From an uncultured Pseudomonadota bacterium (lineage in GTDB: Bacteria > SAR324 > NAC60-12), in the NCBI GenBank assembly GCA_913052275.1, contig CAJXDX010000023.1, forward strand, positions 1 through 17,147: a DNA stretch of 17,147 nt. The letters are read 5' to 3'. The notes under the pieces were generated by a model. That model did no database searches, was not told where the DNA came from, and was given only the letters and a program-made list of their open reading frames with translations. Both the position numbers and the translations under genes were made by a program. Position 1 is the stretch's first letter, and each line of letters starts with the position of its first letter. Below, piece by piece: positions 7,713 through 14,900 of this stretch.

Positions 7713-7803
7713 AAGGTCTTAACTATTTGTCGAAAAGACTTAAATGCAGGCTGCATTCAGATGGGAGTTTTTTAACAGTTTTATTTATGATTAAGGTAAA
7801 AAA
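7713..7803 (+). promoter_or_regulatory. structured 5' UTR, possible RNA thermometer
   Basis: The leader can form three successive hairpins: AGGTCTT (7714-7720) with AAGACTT (7735-7741), AATGCA (7743-7748) with TGCATT (7752-7757) around GGC, and TTTTTTAAC (7768-7776) with GGTAAAAAA (7795-7803). The last pairs a U run with the A run between the AAGG ribosome site and the start codon, covering part of both. It is made almost only of A-U pairs, so it should open easily on warming. Thermosensing is inferred only. Confidence 0.35.
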
Positions 7804-8024
7804 TGGCTAAGAAATCTAAAACAGTGAATGAAATTTCACATGAAGAGATTAATGAGGCGTTGTCACGCTTCCTCAAAAAAGGAGGTGTGATCAAGAAGGT
7901 TGAATACAACGACAATGGATTCTTACTGAATAATGACCTCGCTTTAGATGATAATTACACAGAAGCAGCAGACAGTATCATGAGTCAGCTGCATGTAGAC
8001 TTTGAACCGGAAAACCGCATCTGA
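7803..8024 (+). CDS. small protein of unknown function under CIRCE control
   Basis: The 73-aa product is hydrophilic, with no signal peptide or membrane segment, so it is probably cytoplasmic. It opens with a basic MAKKSKT, then a predicted helix (HEEINEALSRFLKKGGVI), a middle with Asn/Asp-rich turns (EYNDNGFLLNNDLALDD) and an acidic C-terminus. I do not recognise the family. ATG 7803 is preceded by AAGG at 7793-7796, a usable ribosome site that most neighbours lack. The promoter and CIRCE operator about 140 nt upstream have no other gene to serve, so this should be a heat-shock or protein-quality-control gene repressed by HrcA. It appears to be a single-gene transcript, closed by the hairpin at 8054-8077. 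Confidence 0.8.
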   Translation: MAKKSKTVNEISHEEINEALSRFLKKGGVIKKVEYNDNGFLLNNDLALDDNYTEAADSIMSQLHVDFEPENRI

Positions 8025-8053
8025 TTCAAAGCTTGCCCACTTATTAAGCAATA

Positions 8054-8077
8054 GGACGGATAGTAAAATATCCGTCC
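8054..8077 (+). terminator. 9-bp hairpin after the CIRCE-controlled gene
   Basis: GGACGGATA and TATCCGTCC form a perfect 9-bp stem around GTAAAA, 30 nt after the stop codon. The sequence that follows is CCTTCC and then A-rich, so the U tract of a standard intrinsic terminator is missing. It may work as a weak terminator or as a 3'-end stabiliser of the short mRNA. Confidence 0.5.
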
Positions 8078-8227
8078 CCTTCCTAAAAAATATATTTACT
8101 CTAGATTTTTCTGTTATCAGGGTCAGTTTAAGAAGAACGTGCTGACATGTTCAGTTGACTATGGGAAAGCAGAGAAACAATTAAAAATACTAAATATCTC
8201 CAAGTGGTATTGGCTAGTTATTCATTG

Positions 8228-8638
8228 TCAGGCTGAGATATCTTTTAAAGAACTCAATATTTTCCCAACGTTTGCGCGGACATTTGCAATATCAAGATTA
8301 TCGTCGTCAAAATATGGATGATCATCGGTCACTCCAACCCGCTTCATAATTTTTTTGATTATTGTCCTTTCTTCATCTTGAAGCACTCCGTCTGCTCCTG
8401 CAACTAAAGCCATTAGTTCTACAAGTGTATGCTTAGCATCGTCTGATTGAAGTTGATTTAACATTCCATCTAAAGAATGGTTAGATTTCATCTTTTCATG
8501 TTCTTCATGAGTGACTGATGCAGCCTTAAAAATTGCCATCAATACTTTTTTTTCTGCTGCATGCATTTCTCTTTCATAGTGGCCTAAAAAACTCACTACT
8601 GATAAAATATTAATCAGTTCATCACGGCTTATAGACAT
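8228..8638 (-). CDS. TerB-family protein
   Basis: The 136-aa all-helical protein carries the TerB-like core LVELMALVAGADGVLQDEER (residues 72-91), with the acidic ADG...DEE pattern that binds metal in TerB and DjlA-like proteins. The N-terminal half (SFLGHYEREMHAAEKKVLMA) is a second copy of the helix pattern usual for this fold. TerB proteins are linked to tellurite resistance and membrane-stress responses, but most stand-alone members have no known role. ATG 8638 has a good ribosome site (AAGGGG, 8644-8649). It is divergent from the HNH gene, and no other ter gene is present. The gap 8025-8227 downstream holds only the hairpin described at 8054. Confidence 0.85.
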   Translation of the reverse strand: MSISRDELINILSVVSFLGHYEREMHAAEKKVLMAIFKAASVTHEEHEKMKSNHSLDGMLNQLQSDDAKHTLVELMALVAGADGVLQDEERTIIKKIMKRVGVTDDHPYFDDDNLDIANVRANVGKILSSLKDISA

Positions 8639-8778
8639 TATACCCCTTAGCTAAAACTATAAATTCTGTTTGAAAAAGTTTTTGTTGCAGAAACACAAAA
8701 TAAATTCATGCTATCATTAATAATGGATTCAAAAAATTACGTAAAGACAAATGATAAAGTGTTTTAGGGAAGTAAACA

Positions 8779-9195
8779 ATGGCCAATGATCATCGTTATC
8801 ACCCTGAGTGGGACACAGTTTCTCGATACATAAGAGAACTGTTTGACTTTTACTGTGCCAGATGCGGCAAAGACTGCAGAAACTCTAAAAATGCTGAGTC
8901 GGTTTTGCAAGTCCATCACATAGATGAAAATCCAGGAAACAATGATCTGGAAAACCTGATTCCGCTCTGTGCAGCCTGTCATTTGAAAATTGAAAAAGAA
9001 GCAAGATTACACGCACCATATAATGAGACACAGCTGGAATTATTTGAAAATCAATCTTACATGCAACAGATGAAAAATATGCGTCAAAGTGCATTGGAAA
9101 AATATGGTTTAGGAAGCAAACAGAAAAAAGCTCAAATAGACAAAGAAACCTACGAAATTAAAGAAATCGAATGGGAAATTAACGAACCTTCATAA
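8779..9195 (+). CDS. HNH endonuclease family protein
   Basis: The 138-aa protein has a compact HNH nuclease fold of beta-beta-alpha metal type. Two zinc knuckles, C26-A-R-C29 and C64-A-A-C67, flank the active site VHHIDENPGNNDLENL (His46, His47, Asn55), and His68 follows the second knuckle. Stand-alone HNH proteins of this size cut or nick DNA in repair, restriction or mobile-element settings; nothing here decides which. The C-terminal 55 residues are charged, with a Met/Gln-rich helix (YMQQMKNMRQSALEKYG) and a lysine-rich tail ending in acidic residues. ATG 8779 has a clear ribosome site, AGGGA at 8766-8770. It is convergent with the Gly/Met/Arg-rich protein gene and divergent from the TerB gene. 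No integrase, transposase or methylase is nearby. Confidence 0.88.
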   Translation: MANDHRYHPEWDTVSRYIRELFDFYCARCGKDCRNSKNAESVLQVHHIDENPGNNDLENLIPLCAACHLKIEKEARLHAPYNETQLELFENQSYMQQMKNMRQSALEKYGLGSKQKKAQIDKETYEIKEIEWEINEPS

Positions 9196-9241
9196 ACTGT
9201 AGGTTTAATTATGCATGAAAAGATCAGGCCCTGTACATTTT

Positions 9242-10348
9242 TCAGCGCCTTCGTCTTCCAAAACCTCCAAACCCGAAGCCTCTCATACGCCGGCTCCCCC
9301 CAAAAAGAGACCTTTTCCTTGGTACAATTCGTCTTCTTTTTGTAACACCAGGTTTGTTTTGCAGAGAACGACTGCTGCCTAATCCGGTTGCTCCTGCTTT
9401 TCGATTTGCTGTACGGAACTTTGTACTTTTAATATTATTAAGAGATTTTTTTGAAGTTGAACGAAATTTGTTGGACGATACACTTCTTCCACCAGCAGTC
9501 TTTGCAGCTGAGTATGATGGATCAGCTTTTCTTAATGCAGACGTAGTCGAACCGCGACGATTTTGTACAGTACTTACTGCCATTGGACCGCCGTATCCAT
9601 AACCATATCCAAAACCTCCGCCCCAGATGAATGGTGGACGAAATAGCATTGACATCATCATTGACGTCATCAGGAGACTGGTCATGCTGTATCCTGCACC
9701 ATAATAAGGAGGATAAGGAGTACCTGCTGATTGGTACATCTCCGGATTTGGAGTGGACTGCATGTTTAATTCATTTCCTGAACCCCGGACAACTGAAGCA
9801 GTCATTATTTCTATCGATTTATTCTCAGCAATATCTCTCCATGCCTGATTATCTGATCCGGAAGGAAGTGTGCTGACTTCACTTGGATCCGGAACTAATA
9901 TTGAAAATACCAGAAAATCAGAATCACCTGTTTCTGTTTGCGGTACAACCAGAACAGAGTCCGCAATTCCATCTTCATTCAAGTCAATAGTGCTTACATC
10001 TCTTATTTTATTCGATATTTTACTAACCAGTGTAGGCAAAAAACTATCCTCAGAAACATTTGCCTGTGTAGTTTCCCTAAGTGCTTCAGATGTAATTGCC
10101 GGAATCAATTTCGGATCAAGATTATCAGTAAGATCAATACCCAGTTTTTCAATTGCTTCAGGATTCAGCTGGTCACTGATTCCAATTGGAATGTTCTGGG
10201 AAGTGTACCTTGATACTGAAGAATCACGACTTTTATCTTCTCCAAAAAAAACCCAGTAAATTCCTAAAAATAAAATTGCTGTTAAAATGACCTGTGTGGA
10301 AAATAATTTTTCCAACCATTCAGGTTGCTCATTGTCCTTTTCACTCAT
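9242..10348 (-). CDS. membrane-anchored protein with Gly/Met/Arg-rich C-terminus, unknown function
   Basis: The 368-aa chain has a short charged N-terminus, one clear transmembrane segment (residues 18-35, VILTAILFLGIYWVFF) and an extracytoplasmic region. This includes DLNEDGIAD (122-130), a DxNxDG calcium-loop pattern, near an FLVFSILVP strand. Then comes a Met/Ser/Leu hydrophobic stretch (SMTSLLMTSMMMSMLF, 221-236), FIWGGGFGYGYGYGG, and a strongly basic tail from residue 263 that ends RGFGFGGFGRRRR. I do not recognise a family. ATG 10348 is chosen over an in-frame TTG at 10363; AAGAGA lies just upstream of it. The second hydrophobic stretch could be another membrane helix, which by the positive-inside rule would return the basic tail to the cytoplasm, where it could contact nucleic acid or the ribosome. 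It follows metA on the same strand after about 100 nt. Confidence 0.8.
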   Translation of the reverse strand: MSEKDNEQPEWLEKLFSTQVILTAILFLGIYWVFFGEDKSRDSSVSRYTSQNIPIGISDQLNPEAIEKLGIDLTDNLDPKLIPAITSEALRETTQANVSEDSFLPTLVSKISNKIRDVSTIDLNEDGIADSVLVVPQTETGDSDFLVFSILVPDPSEVSTLPSGSDNQAWRDIAENKSIEIMTASVVRGSGNELNMQSTPNPEMYQSAGTPYPPYYGAGYSMTSLLMTSMMMSMLFRPPFIWGGGFGYGYGYGGPMAVSTVQNRRGSTTSALRKADPSYSAAKTAGGRSVSSNKFRSTSKKSLNNIKSTKFRTANRKAGATGLGSSRSLQNKPGVTKRRRIVPRKRSLFGGSRRMRGFGFGGFGRRRR

Positions 10349-10446
10349 TTTTCTCTTTTGCAAAGGAAAGTTAATTTATGTTTTATAAACTTTTTCAATC
10401 AGTGTTTGATCCATATCAGTTACAGGTTTAATACTAAACTTTGGAT

Positions 10447-11385
10447 TTACTCTGATTCTATTGAGGAGACCATAAAATTTGGGTCAACAGTCATATCATA
10501 GGTGCTGACACTGAGATAGCAATATCTTACCCATTGCGTAAAAAAAATGTTTCGATGTGAACGCCAGCGATTGAGGGGATTATTAAAATCGAAATTTTCC
10601 GGTGGCATAACTGCGGGATTATCTTTATCGCGTTTTGCTTCGTCTGCAAGTCTGGTTGCATTGTATTCAGGATGTCCAGTATGGGCAATAAAGCGATCGT
10701 CAACAGTAGAAAAAATAGTATAGCCTGCTTCCGGTCCGTAAGCCAGCAATTTTAAACGCCCCTCTTCCGCAGCCTTTTCCATGTCTTCATCCGTGATTCC
10801 TGCATGACGACTTTGTGGGCAATAAAAAATATCATCCAGCTCTCCGATGATAGGATGGGTCGGATCCAGATTTTTCAACTCGAAAACCCCGAATAGTTTT
10901 TGATCATAGTTTAGTTTATTAACCCCCTCAAGATAAGCCATCACAAAACCAGCCCAGCAAAGACCAAGTGTACTAGGAATATTTTTACGTGCGTCAGATA
11001 GAATAGTTTTGATTTCTTCCCAGTAATGAACATCTTCAAAATCAATTGTCTCCACAGGAGCTCCTGTCAATATTAATCCATCAAGCTTTTGTTCCCGATT
11101 TGCATTTTCATAAGTTTGATAAATGTCGTCCACATGATTCTGCTCCCAAGTTTTGTAATTATGAGATTCCAATCGAATCCATATTGGCTCCAATTGCAGT
11201 ACAGAAAGTCCCAATGGATGGAGAATATTAAACTCATACTTTTCTCCCAGGGGCATTATGTTCAGTATTCCAATTCTCAGCGGACGAATATCCTGTCGCT
11301 TTGCCTGTGAAGGAGGAATCCACCGTATACCGTTTTTTTCCAAAATGGGAACTGCGTGATAATCAGGGCTAACAATAAGGGTCAT
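10447..11385 (-). CDS. metA: homoserine O-acyltransferase, MetA family (probably acetyl-CoA-using)
   Basis: MetA acylates homoserine as the first committed step of methionine synthesis. The 312-aa protein has the glutamine-amidotransferase-like fold. It carries GLILTGAPVE, FEDVHYWEEI, catalytic Cys143 in LGLCWAG, and the His/Glu pair in HTGHPEY, and ends with the usual WRSHRNIFFTQWVRYC. The residue after APV is Glu112, matching E. coli Gly111; Glu there is associated with acetyl-CoA use and Gly with succinyl-CoA. The segment after NIMP (LGEKYEFNILHPLGLS) differs from the K-x-x-T-E stretch of classical MetA, suggesting a separate subfamily. The start is ATG 11385, without a Shine-Dalgarno. A SAM-clan riboswitch lies about 375 nt upstream on the same strand, which fits feedback control by the pathway's end product. 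Confidence 0.92.
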   Translation of the reverse strand: MTLIVSPDYHAVPILEKNGIRWIPPSQAKRQDIRPLRIGILNIMPLGEKYEFNILHPLGLSVLQLEPIWIRLESHNYKTWEQNHVDDIYQTYENANREQKLDGLILTGAPVETIDFEDVHYWEEIKTILSDARKNIPSTLGLCWAGFVMAYLEGVNKLNYDQKLFGVFELKNLDPTHPIIGELDDIFYCPQSRHAGITDEDMEKAAEEGRLKLLAYGPEAGYTIFSTVDDRFIAHTGHPEYNATRLADEAKRDKDNPAVMPPENFDFNNPLNRWRSHRNIFFTQWVRYCYLSVSTYDMTVDPNFMVSSIESE

Positions 11386-11700
11386 AAATTGTTTAATAAA
11401 AAAAAATTTAATTCGAAGCTTTGCTCTTGCTAAGCCTGCTGAAAATATTTGATTAATAAATAGTTTTGTACTAGCAAGAATATATTCAAAAAATAAATTT
11501 TAAATCATATCAGCAGCAAGTGATTAGAACTAAGCTAATTAAAAGAATATTCCTCAAAAAAAGAGTCTTAATATACAATTGCCTACATCAGTTCTAGGAA
11601 TTAAGCTGGAATTATAAAAAATTCTTTACTAATTTCGTCTGACTATACAATGAACCCGATTTAAGCAATCTTGCAGAGAAAACTTTATGGACTAGAAGCA
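11386..11700 (-). other. long A+T-rich metA leader, no gene seen
   Basis: Between the riboswitch region and metA lie about 315 nt with no credible reading frame. GCTTAGC (11435-11429) and GCAAAGC (11424-11418) can form a hairpin with one mismatch, and a T9 run follows at 11406-11398, just before the metA start. The 11-nt gap makes this a poor intrinsic terminator. Another T7 run lies near 11560. Either could be the off-switch of the leader. Confidence 0.4.
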
Positions 11701-11760
11701 AATAGGGTGGGTCACAAAAGAAGCGATCCAGCACTTTACTCGAATCGAGTCGCATCGACT
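11701..11760 (-). promoter_or_regulatory. putative riboswitch expression platform
   Basis: After the aptamer the RNA can form AGTCG-ATG-CGACT (11760-11748), or the overlapping ACTCG-ATT-CGAGT (11750-11738). The two share bases and exclude each other. CCCACC at 11711-11706 is a perfect partner for GGTGGG at the aptamer 3' end (11766-11761), which can instead pair with a loop inside the aptamer. These alternatives suggest a switch, but a clear terminator or ribosome site is not visible. Confidence 0.5.
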
Positions 11761-11860
11761 CCCACCGACATCTGCCGGTTGGGCTGGCATTAGCACCTTT
11801 ATGCTGAAAAGGATGCTCGACACTTCAAAGGGCCAGATCCCTCAGTGTCATCTTGATACA
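11761..11860 (-). promoter_or_regulatory. SAM-binding riboswitch aptamer (SAM clan, SAM-I or SAM-I/IV-variant type)
   Basis: Read on the minus strand, the conserved SAM-I core elements appear in order: ATCAAGA, then ACACTGAGGGA, TGGCCC, TTGAAGTGT (P2 stem ACACT/AGTGT with the kink-turn), GCATCC in place of GCAACC, a P3 stem CCTTT/AAAGG, GGTGCTAATGCC, and a P4 stem TGCC/GGCA followed by AGATG. P1 is weak (GTATC/GATGT, two wobbles). The P4 loop CCCAACC (11783-11777) can pair with the 3' tail GGTGGG, a tail pseudoknot reminiscent of SAM-IV rather than SAM-I. The target is metA. The exact class is uncertain; the SAM clan is well supported. Confidence 0.85.
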
Positions 11861-11871
11861 AATAATGGCTC

Positions 11872-11899
11872 AGATTAGCATAATCAAACAGACTGTCAA
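11872..11899 (-). promoter_or_regulatory. promoter of the riboswitch-metA transcript
   Basis: A perfect -35 TTGACA (11899-11894) is followed after 16 nt by TAATCT (11877-11872), preceded by TG-C, giving an extended -10. Transcription would start a few bases before the aptamer. It lies directly after the end of glnD, so metA is separately transcribed. Confidence 0.65.
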
Positions 11900-11931
11900 G
11901 TTTTATGTTTATCTAGGAGAAAGCTGTAATT

Positions 11932-14900
11932 TTAAATTTCTGAGGGACTCATAAGTACTTGTTTGAGCGATTCCTCAAAATCTGATTCCACTATTTTTTC
12001 ATGATCGGACGGCAGTATATAGAATGTATCAATCACCTGATGTCCAATTGTGGAAATTACAGCTTGCTGTATGGGTACATTTACATGGTCAAATGCGTTG
12101 ACCATTTTGTAATACACCATAGGGGCGTCTTCTGCTGTAATTTTAATGCGAAGAAAGTTTTTATCGAGTCTGGAAAAATCAGTTTTGTCCAGGGATTTAC
12201 TGTTCCATAAAGGGAATTCACCTGAAGATTTATTATTTAATTCACTGATAATATATCCTTTTTTATCATCTTCCAAATACTCCAGATGCAGCTTTGTGTT
12301 GTAAAGAAAGGTTTGTGAGTTTAAATTCAGTGGAGGTGGATTATTTCTTTTGATGGAGTTTTCCAGTTCTCTAGGAAAAATCACATTGTCTTCTTCACTA
12401 ACTGAAACCTTAAGATAGTAGCAAAAGGCTACTTGACCGCTGGCAAATTGAATTTGATTAATTTTTGCTGACTCTATATTGATGTGCTTCAACTTTAAAG
12501 TATATGCGATGCGACTGTGAATTTGAGGCTGGTCATGAACATAAATCAAAAGTCCGTTGAGCTTTCCCCTTGTATTGGTTATCACGTTTACAATCGCCGG
12601 CCGATCCAACTGATTGAAGATTGAAAGATTTTCCGCGAGCATGTCGGGAGGTGAACTGAGCAGGAAACGATTTGGAAATGCGGCAAAAAACCAGTTAATC
12701 ATAGGGTTGTACCGTTCTGTAAGCAACTCCAAAGTTTTCTTGCTGATAGACTTTCGGATAGTTCTGATTAATTTATCAGTGGTCTGGTCAGTTCCAAGCT
12801 TATCCAGTGAACCTAACTTGAGGTCACGCCAGAGTATTTGTAATTCATTTTCAGATTTTTCCAGAAGTTTCATCTCTTCAGGGTTGATCTTTTTTAAAGG
12901 CGTAAACAAAACAGATTCCAGATTTTCACTCAGGCTTCTGTTTATCAATAAATCAATGCGTGTATCTGATTCCAAGTCATTCTTTTTGACGTCCAGGTAC
13001 GTGTTAATGAAATCCATTGAGTCTCCCTGAATTTTAGAAGATCTCATTTCAGCAAAAACACGATAAGTTTCATCAAAAAATGACCTCAATCCACGTGTAG
13101 AGTGAATGTTACTGTCATTTACAGTACTGAAATCTGAAATATTACAGAGATAAATCAATATGATATTTATCAAGTTACGGTCGGCAATCTCAAAAAAGTT
13201 TTGAAGTGCCTGGTCAAAATAAGCTGAAGTTTTGCTTAGCTGCACCAATGTTGAGTGATGTACAATCAGCAGAGATACTAGTGTGAACAATTCCTGATCC
13301 TGATAACCTATTTTCTCTAAAGCTTGAACAGCCACCGATGTGCCTGAAACCTCATGATCAGCGTGTGGATCAATCTTTCCCAAATCATGAAACAATACTC
13401 CCCATTTGAGGGCAATTATATGCTTTGGTTCAAGATATTGATGTAATTCCGGATAATCATTTTTTAGCCTGTAAAGTTCCTTTTGTACTTGATCTAAAGC
13501 TTTAAGTGAATGCATACAAACAGTATGCTGGTGTACGGAAAGATTCCTCAGTAAAAAACGCATTTTGTTTGTTTCAGGAATGAAACAACCTATTAATGTA
13601 TTAGGGAGGTTATCTTCATCTATTGGTTCACATATTTCAAACATGATGCTCAGTGCATTTGATGCAAACGGAGCCAGCATTATTGTGCTGAAATGTTTCG
13701 ATATTTTTGTTCGATTGGATTTGATGACTTCCGGAGTTAAAACTCCGATTAATTCGGACATCTCATCCTTCAGGTCAAAAGACAAATCATAATCGGATAG
13801 ACTGACATATTCAAACAGCTCCAGTAAGGCACATGGATCATTAAAAATCAGAGATATCGGTACTTGAGGCAGTCCTTCAAGAGCATGCACCTCTAAAATA
13901 AGTCGTTTGCCTAGATGTACAATAACCTGGAAATTAGAAAAAGTTCTAACTATAGTACGGTCCAGCAAACGCTGCAAAATAGCCTCAGACAAATATTGAA
14001 TGTAATTCAACATCTGCAGTCGATACCTGTCAAAATCATCTATACTCTGGAAACGCTGCTTTTTAAGCAAGTAAAGACGTTCCGCTGAATCGTTAATCAC
14101 GTTTAATTGTAAATCTTCATCAGAAAGTCCGCTTCCCCGTGCCTCATCATCAAAGTGAAACTCTTTTGCGGTTGCAGAAAAATTGCGTAAGTCATAAAAA
14201 AATTCAAGTGCCTGACAAAGCTTAAATCCCTGTCTGGGAGAAATTATTCTCTTCTGGATCAGAAGGGAAAGCATTTCTGCGGTTTGACTTGGGAACACAC
14301 CGAAAGTTGCTGCCGCAAGCCAAAGAGGAATTTGCAGAGAACGTAAACCTCCTTTATTTTCCTTTATATTCATCTGATTAAGTTCAGGAACCCCTCGTTG
14401 TTCGTATGCACGAATCTGACTCAGCACAAAGGCTTCATAAGGTAAAATCTGAAAAAATTTACGCTTCAAGGCATTTGCCAGGTTTATGCTGCCAAGCAAA
14501 ACGCGGCTTTCCAGAATGGAAGGAATTGTGTGGATTGTAGAGGGTTCTTTAAAACGGGATAAATCTTCGTTTATTTCGAAATATTGGTGTGCGGTAACTA
14601 TTCCTGCTTTTCGGAGCAGATGCTCAATATGGATTATAAACTGCCTGCAAATTTCTGCTTCCGCTGCATTTAGCTGCTGAGTATCAAGACAATAACCAAG
14701 ATCCTTATCTGAGGCGAAACTAAGCTCAGCCCTTCCGTATCCTCCTCTGGCAAAGATTACAAAATTGTTGAGCAAGAACTCACGTTTGAGCTCTGATTTG
14801 GGAATCAGAGGCAGTTGTTCTTCCAGCTTCAGCAGTCTTTCATTCTGCTGATCAATTTCATTACTTAATTCTACCTTAATGCTATTGTAGTATTTATACA

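Noticed and set aside
8139..8321. 60-codon plus-strand frame
   Set aside because: It overlaps the C-terminal part of the TerB gene on the other strand, has no ribosome site and encodes a protein with no recognisable pattern.
9870..10259. 129-codon plus-strand frame, with two others near it
   Set aside because: These are antisense to the well-structured membrane protein gene (anchor helix, Ca-loop motif) and have Ser/Leu-rich shadow composition.
11735..11760. tRNA-like or mobile-element palindromes (CTCGAATCGAG, AGTCGCATCGACT)
   Set aside because: No acceptor stem, anticodon arm or terminal repeats surround them; they fit the switching region after the SAM aptamer.
12614..13030. 138-codon plus-strand frame inside glnD
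   Set aside because: It is antisense to the conserved GlnD reading frame and has no ribosome site or family features.
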